Below are positions 1-8,600 of a stretch of DNA of 64,000 bases, one piece after another. How positions within the stretch are numbered: position 1 is the stretch's first letter; each line of letters starts with the position of its first letter. The translations under genes were made by a program, and so were the position numbers. The stretch spans positions 62,001 to 126,000 of the forward strand of contig NZ_AXVA01000022.1 of assembly GCF_000482325.1 (NCBI RefSeq), given 5' to 3'. The notes below the pieces were generated by a model. The model searched no databases. It saw only the letters and a list, made by a program, of their open reading frames with translations, and had not been told where the DNA came from. The stretch comes from Bacillus sp. UNC438CL73TsuS30 (GTDB lineage Bacteria; Bacillota; Bacilli; Bacillales; Cytobacillaceae).

Positions 1-155
1 ACGGCCGCAGTTATTTGTTCTTGCGTGGAATAATGGATATCTCCAATTTTTTCATTAATATTTGATGGACTATACACACTTCTACCCTTTTCATTTAATT
101 CATGCCATTGTCCACCTATATAGTTTTTTGTAATTAGATCCGTTTGAGTAATCAT
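1..155 (-). CDS. Aldehyde dehydrogenase, N-terminal fragment (cut by window start)
   Basis: Only the first 51 codons are in the window. They read MITQTDLITKNYIGGQWHE and continue to a segment ending QEQITAA. The NYIGGQW start followed by a YSPSN stretch is the usual N-terminus of NAD(P)-dependent aldehyde dehydrogenases. The ATG at 153-155 follows a purine-rich AAGGAAAGGTG ribosome binding site. It lies downstream of, and on the same strand as, a DapA-family lyase behind a sigma-54 promoter. The pairing of a DapA-family enzyme with this dehydrogenase is typical of routes through 2-oxoglutarate semialdehyde (hexarate or hydroxyproline catabolism), so 2,5-dioxopentanoate dehydrogenase is the likely role. 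The catalytic Cys and Glu lie outside the window, so the substrate is inferred from context. Confidence 0.8.
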   Translation of the reverse strand, partial: MITQTDLITKNYIGGQWHELNEKGRSVYSPSNINEKIGDIHYSTQEQITAA

Positions 156-181
156 TTCTATCACACCTTTCCTTAAAATAT

Positions 182-206
182 AAGGGAGGAAATTAATCCC
201 TCCCTT
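182..206 (-). other. Intercistronic hairpin between DapA-family gene and dehydrogenase
   Basis: AAGGGAGG and CCTCCCTT pair over a 9-nt AT-rich loop in the gap between the two genes. On the transcribed strand only a weak U-rich stretch follows, so it may set mRNA stability or partial attenuation rather than full termination. Confidence 0.45.
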
Positions 207-228
207 TCTGCATTATTAAATAAATGTC

Positions 229-1110
229 CTATTGAACCAATTGTTGAGCAGCTCGGTCGAATGCTTTTTTGACAGCTTCATAACTTTCATCAGTTAGAGG
301 AAGGCGAGGAGGGCGAGTTGGACCCATAGGTTTGCCAACGAGCTCCATCATATATTTAATGGATTGAACCAATTGCGGATTAGCGTCAAATTCAAACAGT
401 GGAAGAAAACGTCTATAAAGCTCTGTAGCTTCTTTTACCTTTCCTTCTCTAGCCAATCTGAACAATTCAACACCCTCTCTAGGGAAAGCATTTGGAACTC
501 CAGCAATCCATCCTGTAGCGCCACACAAAGGCCCTTCCATCGCTAGGTTGTCCACTCCGATCAATACTTCCAAGTCCGTTTCTTCAAGGATTTTGTGAAC
601 GCGTCTAATGTCTCCAGAAAACTCTTTAACAGCTACCACATTTTCGAATTGAGCAATTTCATTTAATAAATCGGGAGTTAAATCCGTTGGATAATCCAGT
701 GGATTGTTGTAAGCAATAATTGGGAGCCCAACACTTGAAAGGGCCTCATAGTGAGCCACAACCTCATTTCTTAATGGACGATAATTAATTGGTGGCAATG
801 CCATGAGAGCATCTGCCCCGCAGTCTTTCGCATGCTGCGCCCAAGAAACTGCTTGCTTTGTAGAAGGAGCTCCTGTGCCAACTGTTACAGGTACGCGTTT
901 ATTAGCTGCTTTTACTACAGTTTCAACAACTTTTGCTCTCTCCTCAGTTGAAAGAGTTGCATATTCTCCTAAAGAGCCAACCGGTACTAGGCCGTCTACC
1001 CCTTCCTCAATTAGCCAGTTGCATAGTTCCTCCAGTTTTTGATAATCAACCTCATAATCATTTGTGAATGGTGTTACAATCGCCACATGGACTCCAGGAA
1101 ATCTAATCAT
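229..1110 (-). CDS. DapA-family lyase/dehydratase
   Basis: The protein is 293 residues, a normal length for the class I aldolase-like DapA/NAL family. It carries the GSLGEYATLS loop near residue 45 (the GTTGE position of DapA), the Tyr in IIAYNNP and the Schiff-base Lys in VAVKEFSGD. It is not the biosynthetic DapA, because a canonical dapA with a lysine riboswitch lies at 38440. DLTPDLL plus the KEFSGDIRR stretch resembles Pyr4H2C deaminases of hydroxyproline catabolism and also 5-dehydro-4-deoxyglucarate dehydratases, and the dehydrogenase next door fits both. The start at 1110 is chosen because GAGAGGAG precedes it. The longer frame to 1161 would begin upstream of the predicted sigma-54 transcription start. 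Family is certain; substrate is not. Confidence 0.85.
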   Translation of the reverse strand: MIRFPGVHVAIVTPFTNDYEVDYQKLEELCNWLIEEGVDGLVPVGSLGEYATLSTEERAKVVETVVKAANKRVPVTVGTGAPSTKQAVSWAQHAKDCGADALMALPPINYRPLRNEVVAHYEALSSVGLPIIAYNNPLDYPTDLTPDLLNEIAQFENVVAVKEFSGDIRRVHKILEETDLEVLIGVDNLAMEGPLCGATGWIAGVPNAFPREGVELFRLAREGKVKEATELYRRFLPLFEFDANPQLVQSIKYMMELVGKPMGPTRPPRLPLTDESYEAVKKAFDRAAQQLVQ

Positions 1111-1163
1111 TTGTAGTGCTCCTCTCAATATTTTTTTAGATGAGTACCATCTTACCCTCAATA

Positions 1164-1181
1164 ATGCAAAAGTCGTGCCAA
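1164..1181 (-). promoter_or_regulatory. Sigma-54 (SigL) -24/-12 promoter
   Basis: The minus strand reads TTGGCACGACTTTTGCAT, which fits TGGCAC-N5-TTGCA with the required GG/GC spacing. Transcription should begin near 1153 and give a leader of about 43 nt before the ATG at 1110. A promoter of this class needs an enhancer-binding activator, which is not in the window. Confidence 0.85.
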
Positions 1182-1726
1182 GTTACTGAATAGTAAAAAA
1201 AGAGACTTCATTAGAAGCCCTTAGTCATTCTATATATTGATTAATAAGCGAAAAAAATAGCTTTTTTTCCATTCTAATTTCTTTGAAAAATTCCAAAATC
1301 GTAAATTTTTTTTAAAAAAGAAAGAAGGAGTGTAAATAAAATTTTACATTGTCAATTTTTCTATACACTATTTTGTAAAATATCTTTAAACTCGATAAAA
1401 TCTACTAGAATTTCATACTTTTAAATTTGTAAACATGGACTAATTTTTTCAAAGTAAAATAAAAGAAACAAATATAATCTAATGCAGCTCTTATGAAAAT
1501 TTATAAATAATCGGTTCTATAAAATAAATCCGTGATTACAAGACAAGAGATTTTTCACAGGTTCCTTTAGGTAGTGTCAAAGGTTCTCGTTTGCGATTTG
1601 TTTATTGCATCATCGTACATTCGACATTGAAAAGCATTGGCCTTTTGTGGATATGTTATGCCTTGTGTGGCATCCAATCACTGACTGCACTTATATATTT
1701 TAGTATTGGGTTAAGGAGCGGTTAAT
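1182..1726. other. Gene-free, very AT-rich intergenic stretch
   Basis: No convincing ORF on either strand. It lies upstream of the sigma-54 promoter, so activator sites would be expected here. The only symmetry seen is an A8/T8-type inverted repeat at 1250-1269 (GAAAAAAA, TAGC, TTTTTTTC), which is too simple to assign. Confidence 0.5.
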
Positions 1727-1948
1727 GTGAAAAGAGGTCAAGTTATATCCTTCCGTTTACCTTCGGATTCCCCTCACTATGTATTAAAGTATTGGGAAAA
1801 TCTTAAGAAACTGGAGAAACGGAATTTTTCAAAAAAGATTGCTGAGCTATTGATTAAAGGAATTAATTCGAGTGATCCAGACGGAGTTATGATTCCTCAA
1901 ACCGAACTCCATATTTCTCATCCAGAGACGATGGACAGTCCATATTGA
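1727..1948 (+). CDS. Small hypothetical protein, ribbon-helix-helix-like
   Basis: A 73-residue protein starting with GTG, with AAGGAG eight bases upstream. It begins MKRGQVISFRLPSD, a short basic beta-strand, followed by two probable helices (about residues 18-45) rich in Lys and Leu. That order is what small ribbon-helix-helix DNA-binding proteins show, but no firm family match is claimed. The tail after residue 50 is polar and probably disordered. It stands alone between a long AT-rich gap and the NUDIX gene. Confidence 0.6.
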   Translation: MKRGQVISFRLPSDSPHYVLKYWENLKKLEKRNFSKKIAELLIKGINSSDPDGVMIPQTELHISHPETMDSPY

Positions 1949-2095
1949 GCTTAGGATAGTTTCATTTTTTACCTTAAAAGACGGAATGGTCCATCCATCT
2001 ACTCAAATTTGCTTGTTGCAGTTACTCACAGGACCTTTCAATCTTCCTATTTAAGAATGGTATCATATTAATTAAAATGATTTGGGAGGGATAGG

Positions 2096-2494
2096 ATGAA
2101 AACACTAGTAAAGGTGGTGGCTGCCATTATTGAAAATGAGCACGGTGAATTCTTATGTGCTCTTCGGTCACCTCAAATGTCGACCCCAAATATGTGGGAA
2201 TTTCCAGGTGGGAAAGTAGAAGTAAATGAAGATATTTATACCGCCTTAAAAAGAGAAATTGCCGAGGAATTGGATTGCAGAATTGAAACAGCGAAAGAAA
2301 TTTTTAATGACAGCACCCATGAATATGAAACAGTTATCGTAAATTTGCTATCGATTAAATGCAAAGTCGTGGAGGACTCCCCTACACCAAGAGAGCATTC
2401 TAAACTGAATTGGCTAAAAAGGGAAAATCTAGATTCATTGAAATGGGCACCTGCTGATATCCCCGCAGTACAGCAATTAATCCATGAAAAATAG
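2096..2494 (+). CDS. NUDIX hydrolase, MutT/CTP pyrophosphohydrolase-like
   Basis: A 132-residue single-domain NUDIX protein. The NUDIX box spans residues 38-60, from PGGKVEVNED to REIAEEL, and retains the REXXEE metal-binding core. Short MutT-like proteins of this layout usually hydrolyse oxidised or non-canonical nucleoside triphosphates (house-cleaning); the exact nucleotide cannot be read from sequence. GGGAGGGATAGG precedes the ATG. The stop codon lies inside the downstream terminator stem. A decayed duplicate of its 3' end occurs near 5365. Confidence 0.85.
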   Translation: MKTLVKVVAAIIENEHGEFLCALRSPQMSTPNMWEFPGGKVEVNEDIYTALKREIAEELDCRIETAKEIFNDSTHEYETVIVNLLSIKCKVVEDSPTPREHSKLNWLKRENLDSLKWAPADIPAVQQLIHEK

Positions 2495-2521
2495 TCTTCT
2501 TGTCATCGAAGACTATTTTTC
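2486..2521 (+). terminator. Rho-independent terminator of the NUDIX gene
   Basis: A perfect 14-bp stem (GAAAAATAGTCTTC with its complement) with an 8-nt loop. The arm-end A and T runs let it work in either direction. Confidence 0.8.
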
Positions 2522-2532
2522 ACGTCAGATGC

Positions 2533-2690
2533 ATTTTAACTAAACGTTTAATTAGTATATGCTAATTAGGGCAAAAGCATTATTCTATGGGAATGGCCGC
2601 TTTTAATCAAATGATTGATTAGTATATCCTAATCCTTCCCAATCCTCCGCGGCCGTATAACTAGTTCCCCGCCACAATTCGGGCAAATGC
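2533..2690. repeat. Duplicated NUDIX/DUF1272 junction, copy 1 (intact)
   Basis: This stretch holds TAAACGTTTAATTAGTATATG, TTGATTAGTATAT and the 3' end of the DUF1272 gene. The same order of sequence recurs at 5388-5545 with many substitutions. Inside the repeat, TTTAATTAGTATATGC and TTGATTAGTATAT are themselves similar to each other. Confidence 0.75.
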
Positions 2691-2811
2691 TACTCATCTC
2701 ATTCGTACACTCTGGACAGAAAGTACATTCATAACTACAGATATAGGCTTCCCCTTCCTGCTGAACTGATTGATTGCATCTTTCACATACACTCCGCATT
2801 TCTAACGCCAT
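2629..2811 (-). CDS. DUF1272 zinc-ribbon protein
   Basis: A 60-residue protein with four Cys pairs: CERC, CSYEC-TFC, CPEC and CPNC, ending GGELVIRPRR. This is the DUF1272 signature (CSxECTFCxxC and CPNCGGELxxRPxR), a family of small putative zinc-binding proteins without an assigned reaction. AGGAGG lies eight bases before the ATG at 2811; a GTG immediately upstream is less well spaced. It starts 12 bases after the threonine-dehydratase-like gene and is probably co-transcribed with it. Confidence 0.85.
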   Translation of the reverse strand: MALEMRSVCERCNQSVQQEGEAYICSYECTFCPECTNEMSSICPNCGGELVIRPRRIGKD

Positions 2812-2823
2812 CACAAATCCCTC

Positions 2824-3783
2824 CTATTTTACTAAATTTAAAAACCTTGGCCACGAAATATTCCGGCCGGTAACCACAACCGCTATCTTACGTTCCTTTA
2901 GTTCTATCCCTAATTGTTTCAATGCCGCTATCCCCGCTGTACCCGAGGGTTCCACAATGTATTGATGCTTCAACATTGATTTCATCGCTTCGATGATTTC
3001 TTCATCGGTTACAGTTAGAATTCGATCAATATGTTTATGGATAATCGGAAACGTTACCGTCTCCGGTTCAATTGGCCCGCTCAATCCCTCTGCAATTGAA
3101 GCCTGTAAATCAACTGGACAGACTTCACCATTTTGATGCCAGACAGCAAATGTTGGGCTGTTCTTGGTTTGAACACCCCAAACCTTAATATTTGGATTTA
3201 TTGATTTAAGAGCAATACACAAACCAGCTGTGAGTCCCCCACCGCCTAAACAAGTAATGACGGTGTCAACATCGGTTAAGTCTTCTAAAATCTCTAAACC
3301 AATCGTTCCCCCTGCTTCAATCATGCTCCGATTATTATAAGCAGACACGAAAGTATAGCCAGTTTCTTTAGCAGCCTTTAAGGCCGACACCCTCGCTTCC
3401 TCAATCGAATCAAAGTAAGTTATCGTGGCCCCGTAGCTTTCCAATGCTTTTACTTTACTCTCATCTGCATCAAACGGTAAATAAATGCATGCAGGAACGT
3501 TCAATTTATGGGCAGCATAGGCCAAGCCGATTCCATGATTTCCGGCAGAAGGTGCAATCACTCCGATTTCACGATGATTTTTTTCTAAAGTTAACAGCTT
3601 ATTGAAAGCCCCTCTTGCCTTGAAACTACCGGTTATCTGGAGGTTTTCCAGCTTTAAATAAATATCGTTATCATATAAACCACTAAGCTCCCCGTTGTAT
3701 TCCAACGGTGTATGGCGGATGTAAGGCTTAATCCGACCATGGGCCTGGATTAGATGCTGTAATGTTATTAAGTTAGAATTCAT
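2824..3783 (-). CDS. Threonine/serine dehydratase-like PLP enzyme
   Basis: A 319-residue fold-type II PLP enzyme. The PLP lysine lies in GSFKARGA, the substrate-side Asn/Gly stretch is SAGNHGIGLAY, the phosphate-binding glycine loop is GGGGLTAG, and the C-terminus has VVVTGRNI. There is no C-terminal ACT domain, so it resembles catabolic threonine ammonia-lyase or serine/threonine dehydratase rather than feedback-regulated IlvA. The start at 3783 follows AAGGGAG; an upstream in-frame ATG lacks a good site. A divergent LysR gene begins at 3950 and is the likely regulator. Serine racemase-like activity cannot be excluded. Confidence 0.85.
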   Translation of the reverse strand: MNSNLITLQHLIQAHGRIKPYIRHTPLEYNGELSGLYDNDIYLKLENLQITGSFKARGAFNKLLTLEKNHREIGVIAPSAGNHGIGLAYAAHKLNVPACIYLPFDADESKVKALESYGATITYFDSIEEARVSALKAAKETGYTFVSAYNNRSMIEAGGTIGLEILEDLTDVDTVITCLGGGGLTAGLCIALKSINPNIKVWGVQTKNSPTFAVWHQNGEVCPVDLQASIAEGLSGPIEPETVTFPIIHKHIDRILTVTDEEIIEAMKSMLKHQYIVEPSGTAGIAALKQLGIELKERKIAVVVTGRNISWPRFLNLVK

Positions 3784-3845
3784 TACGGTCAACTCCCTTA
3801 TCACCATCTTACTTGGAAACACGAGTCAGGAGATAATACCATTAA

Positions 3846-3861
3846 GTTATATGGTCATAAC
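3846..3861. promoter_or_regulatory. Possible LysR-type operator
   Basis: GTTAT-ATGGTC-ATAAC is an inverted repeat with 5-bp arms between the divergent dehydratase and LysR genes. The nested ATGGT-CATA-ACCAT adds symmetry. The placement fits a LysR site, but the arms are short. Confidence 0.35.
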
Positions 3862-3949
3862 CATTCATTATGACTATAGTTAACAGTTCAATAATGGAAG
3901 GTTTTGTAATACACTATGACTACCAATACTTTTCAAGGATTTGATCCGA

Positions 3950-4816
3950 ATGTTTAAACTCGCTCAACTTCATTACTTTGTTACCATCGTTGAGGCAGGT
4001 AGTATGACTCAAGCGGCTAAAACTCTCTTTATCTCGCAGCCTGCCCTCTCAAAACAATTATCCTTGCTTGAAAAAGAACTAAATTGTGAGTTGTTCCAAC
4101 GTAAAACGACCGGGATTGAGCTAACGAAAGCAGGCAAATTTTTTTATGACAAAGCCGTTATCATCCTAAGAGATGCAGAAAGTCTGGCCAAATCTATGGA
4201 GGCTTTCTCCCGTATAAATACAATTAAAATTGGGACACTTCCCAGTATCGGCAGCTATTTTTTGCCAAGCGTGATAAGTAAAATCGGTTCATCCTTTAAG
4301 GTAGAGTTAACGATAAAAGACACTACACAGGAATTAACCGACCTGTTGGATTCTGACTTTATTGATTTTGCCTATGTCCAGGACACTTGTAATCTTAAAA
4401 GTAATATAAAATGTAAAGAATTATTCTGGGAGCCATACGATGCAATACTCCCTAGATTACAGTCTAGTAAATCAACGATTACTTTAGCTGCGTTTCTACA
4501 ACAGAACTTAATTCTTCATAAACATCCGTGTGATATCCGCATGTACTTTGAGAAATGTTGCAGGAATCAAAACCTGGATTTCAATGTAGCCATTGATCTT
4601 GAAGCCAACGAATCGATTATTCCTTTTGTTAGCAAGGGTATTGGCTCTTCCATCTTGCCTAGAATGGTAACCAGCCAAATCCGAGACAATTCTATTAAAA
4701 TTGTTCAACTTGAAGAGGAGAAACTGAAAAGGCGTGTGGATTTTTTATATAAACCGATGTTGAAAAAGATTGCCTTGAAATTGATTGCTTACTCGCTTGA
4801 ATCTTCTTTCATTTAA
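3950..4816 (+). CDS. LysR-family transcriptional regulator
   Basis: A 288-residue LysR protein. The N-terminal winged helix-turn-helix (LHYFVTIVEAGSMTQAAKTL, then SQPALSKQLSLLEKEL) is followed by a substrate-binding domain. The start at 3950 has AAGGA ten bases upstream; the in-frame TTG at 3941 overlaps that site. It is divergent from the dehydratase gene with a 166-bp shared control region, the usual LysR layout, so autoregulation and control of 2824-3783 are likely. The effector is unknown. Confidence 0.85.
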   Translation: MFKLAQLHYFVTIVEAGSMTQAAKTLFISQPALSKQLSLLEKELNCELFQRKTTGIELTKAGKFFYDKAVIILRDAESLAKSMEAFSRINTIKIGTLPSIGSYFLPSVISKIGSSFKVELTIKDTTQELTDLLDSDFIDFAYVQDTCNLKSNIKCKELFWEPYDAILPRLQSSKSTITLAAFLQQNLILHKHPCDIRMYFEKCCRNQNLDFNVAIDLEANESIIPFVSKGIGSSILPRMVTSQIRDNSIKIVQLEEEKLKRRVDFLYKPMLKKIALKLIAYSLESSFI

Positions 4817-4892
4817 CCAAATGGGCCCGCCTTTTACAAAAAATGTTAGAATAATTCGCCTAAAAAGCAAGAATTATAGGAGAGATAATGTA

Positions 4893-5339
4893 ATGATAAA
4901 AGGTCTATATGAGGCACATTTACCAGTTAGCAATTTACAACAATCAATTGAATTTTATCAAAAATTAGGTCTAAAACTTTATAAAAGATATGATAAAGTT
5001 GCTTTCTTTTGGATTGAAGAAGGCAAAAGCTGGATTGGATTATGGGAAGGTTCAGAATCAAAAATTCCTTATCATGTATCGTTGAGGCATATAGCATTTT
5101 ATGTTGAATTAGAAGACATAAAGAATGCTAAGACTTGGTTAAAAGAACGTGGAATTGAGGTAAAGGAAGAGTTTGGTAAAGAACCAAACGAACCCATTGT
5201 TGTTCCTACTCAAGCTCACGCAATGATTTACTTTGACGACCCTGATGGAAACAGTTTGGAGTTTATTACAAGATTACCCAGAGAAATTGATCAATCTGAA
5301 AAAATATATTTAAGTGAGTGGGAGAAGCTATACTTATAA
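4893..5339 (+). CDS. VOC-family (glyoxalase/fosfomycin-resistance fold) protein
   Basis: A 148-residue single-domain vicinal-oxygen-chelate protein. Candidate metal ligands are the His in YEAHLPV, the His in LRHIAFYV and the Glu in NSLEFI. FDDPDGNSLEF is the standard C-terminal VOC motif. AGGAGAG precedes the ATG at 4893; the frame is open further upstream but without a good site. Members include glyoxalase I, FosB-type thiol transferases and dioxygenase relatives, and sequence alone does not choose among them. Confidence 0.8.
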   Translation: MIKGLYEAHLPVSNLQQSIEFYQKLGLKLYKRYDKVAFFWIEEGKSWIGLWEGSESKIPYHVSLRHIAFYVELEDIKNAKTWLKERGIEVKEEFGKEPNEPIVVPTQAHAMIYFDDPDGNSLEFITRLPREIDQSEKIYLSEWEKLYL

Positions 5340-5360
5340 CTCTCTTTAATATGTGGGATT

Positions 5361-5545
5361 TCAGCAATTGGTTCATGAAAAATGCGCTTTAACTAAACGT
5401 TTAATTAGTATATGCTATTTCGGAAAAAGTCCTTATTCTATAGGACTAGCCGCTTTTAACCAAACGATTGATTAGTATATACTAATCCTTTCTAATCCTC
5501 CGTGGTTGAATCACTAGTTCCCCCCAATTAGGTCGAATGCTGCCT
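5361..5545 (-). pseudogene. Decayed copy of the NUDIX/DUF1272 3' junction
   Basis: CAGCAATTGGTTCATGAAAAA matches the last codons of the NUDIX gene at 2471. It is followed by the TAAACGTTTAATTAGTATATG block and a degraded DUF1272 C-terminus (CCTCCGTGGTTGAATCACTAG against CCTCCGCGGCCGTATAACTAG). The intervening NUDIX terminator and all 5' parts are missing. No ORF remains. It looks like the remnant of an old segmental duplication or a replaced second locus. Confidence 0.7.
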
Positions 5546-5577
5546 AAACGTCAATAAAAAAAAAGGGATTTTTTTCC

Positions 5578-5621
5578 AAAAAAAAAAAAAAAAAAGAAAC
5601 CCCCAACATAATGGGGTTCAA
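5578..5621 (-). terminator. Terminator of the helicase gene with an 18-A homopolymer
   Basis: On the minus strand AACCCC and GGGGTT pair around a short loop and are followed by a long U tract. The plus strand shows 18 consecutive A from 5578 to 5595, with more A-rich sequence before it. The tract length is probably variable. Confidence 0.8.
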
Positions 5622-5626
5622 ACCTG

Positions 5627-8600
5627 TTATAAAATATTTTTATTTGCCCTCGGCACAAGATTTGAAGGCATCTCTTCCTTCAAGCGCCAAACAAAATTCA
5701 TTGGCTTGCTGCCTGAATGGCTGACATGATTAGCAGTTCCAAGGAACACAAATGGTGCTGTATAGCCATTTTCCTTCTTATACTCTCTGACGAACAGTGC
5801 AATTTTATGATTATTCTTTTTATGGTTAATATAGCGTTCAGCTATTTTACTTCCCTCCGCCACACGACTTTGCGTTTGCCAATGAAAAAGATGCTCGTTA
5901 ATCGCATAATCGTCATACAAGGTCGATGGTGAAAAATCCTTCTCTGACTTATTTAACGTAATGAAAAAGATATCAAGCTTTTTACTTTCAAAGTATTTTA
6001 CTCCCTCACGAAAAGCAGGGCTACTACTTTCATTGTAATAACCAAGGGAAGCCAGAATCTGCGAGGTGTTGTAACTACAATGAACACCTAATGGACAATT
6101 AAAATTAAAGTCATTCTCAAATTCCATTGTTTCTAAAGACTGATAAAGGAACTGCAAGATTTCCTTAATCTCATCACGAAACTCTGGCTGCGCCAATATC
6201 CTGGCTACACCTTCCTCAAGGGTAGCAAAGCCCTCATTGGCCGGATGGGAATTATAAAATGAATAATAGAAGATTGCCAACATCAATTGCTCTTCCTCAT
6301 TATGAACCATTCGTTCATCAATATAGGTCACCAAAAATTGAAGTAACTTTCTTGAGTTTAAATGAAACAAATTCGGTAACCGTTTCGTTAATACTTTTTC
6401 ATCAGCAAGCTCAAAATTTAATGCGACACCCGCTTCTACCATCATCCGACTAAAACTACGGTCACCATTTTTCCCATAAAAATCGTAAATCGAAAGATGA
6501 TAATGCTTTAAAAAGCTCGCCATTGTTAGCGGCATACCCGTGTCTTCCTCAAAATATTTCATCTTAGCAACCAAATTCCCACGGGTGTTGGCACTAGATT
6601 TAATGTTTCTTAAAATATAATCCTTCGCCTGCTTTTCTAATTGAACAAAGCAGCCTTTTGGCAAATGAAAGAACCCATTTTCGACGTAGTGTTGGACCGA
6701 ATGCTTCGTCTTTCCCATCAAAGCCCGAAACTTTTCTTCAAAATTATAGTTTTTATGAGCTTGGCCAACATAATCCAGCACTGTCAGGCATTCTTTTCCT
6801 TCCGCTATGCGCAGTCCCCTTCCCAGCTGCTGCAGGAACACTGTCAAACTTTCTGTCGGTCGTAGAAATAATATTGTATTTGCTTCTGGGATGTCGATTC
6901 CTTCATTATAAAGATCGACCACAAAAATAAATTTAATTTCACCTTGAACAAGCAGGTACTGGGCTTCTCTTCTCGTCCTTCCATCGACATTCCCATAAAG
7001 TGCCACAGAAGGAATACCGGCCTTATTAAAGAAATCTGCCATATACTTTGCATGCTCAATTGAGACGCAGAACCCTAGCCCTTTAACTTGGTCAATGTCG
7101 GTAACGTATTTATAAATACTTTTTACTATCTGGCTGCTTCGGTGATCGTTCGAAGTATAGACATTCTCCAATTCTCTAATTTCATACCCTTTACGGCTCC
7201 ATTTCAATTTGGACAAATCAACCGTATCACTGACACAAAAATACTGAAACGGACTCAGTAGCTTTCTATTAATGGCTTCCGTTAAACGCATTTCAGCAGA
7301 GATTGTATCATCAAAATAAGTTAATATATCCTTACCATCCATTCGCTCGGGTGTTGCAGTCAGTCCAAGGAGGATACTTGGTTGATAATGGCTTAACAAC
7401 TTCTGATAGGATTCGGCTGCAGCGTGGTGAAATTCATCTACAATGATAAAATCATAAAAATCATTGGTTGTGACTTCATATAGTTTTTTACTATTAAAGC
7501 TTTGAATGCTTACAAATAAATGATCTAATGACTCTGGTTGATGGGTTCCGACCAACATATCCCCAAAGTTCGGATCTTTCAAAATCACTCGGAAGGTTTC
7601 AAGACTCTGTTTTAATATTTCCTCACGATGGGCAACAAACAATAATTTGGCAGACTTACTTTTGTTCTTAAATCGTTTATAGTCAAATGCAGAAATAACG
7701 GTCTTACCCACACCCGTTGCAGCAACAAGAAGGTTCTTCATTCGGCCAAAGACTTCGCGTTCTACTTGTATCTTTTCAAGGATTTCTTTTTGATAGAAAT
7801 AAGGTTGGATATCAAATATGAAACGATGTTCTTTTTCGTCATGGTTTTTACTTTTTGATAGTGCATTCTTTAGAAGTTCCTGGTCATTCTCACTATCCGG
7901 TCTGAACATTCTAAACTCATTGTCATTCCAATAGCTTTCAAACGTAGCTTCAAATTTTTTTACAATATCAAACGAATCTTTTTCAGTAACCTTAATATTC
8001 CACTCTAAGCCTGACGTTAAAGCTGGATTTGAGAGATTTGAGGATCCGATATAAGCAGTACTAAATCCTGTTTCTCTTTTAAAAAGATAGGCCTTTGCGT
8101 GAAGTCGAGTTCGCTCCACATCATAGGAAATCTTGATTTCTGTATTTGGCAGTTGGCTAAGTTCTTTGATTGCCTTATAATCTGTCGCTTCCATATAAGA
8201 GGTTGTAATTACTCTAAGCTTGTTGTTTGGATTTTCGGTAAAAGTTCGCAGTTCCTCAATAATACAACGCAGCCCACTCCATTTAATGAAAGAAACAAGC
8301 ATATCGATTTTGTCTGAGGTAAGAATTTCCTTTTTCAACTCACCAAGCATATTAGGTTCATAATTCGAGCCTGTAAAAAGCGAACTTTGTGAAAGCGGGG
8401 TGACTGGCCGGACAATTTCGCCCTTTTGGATGCTGCGGATTGAATTGATTCGAGAATAGATGGAAGTAAGAACTTCTCCTTCTTCTTCGATCTTAAGTTC
8501 CCTAAATTCTTCCTCATCAAGCCGGTCACTTAATGTTGTGATAATTTCATTACAGGTCTTAATTTGATTAATTAATGCTTGTTGGTCATTACTTTCATTG

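Noticed and set aside
229..1110. Calling the first DapA-family gene dapA
   Set aside because: The canonical dapA with an L box is at 38440, and this gene sits with an aldehyde dehydrogenase behind a sigma-54 promoter.
1250..1269. A/T inverted repeat as the sigma-54 activator site
   Set aside because: It is only homopolymeric A and T around TAGC; symmetry of this kind is expected by chance in such AT-rich sequence.
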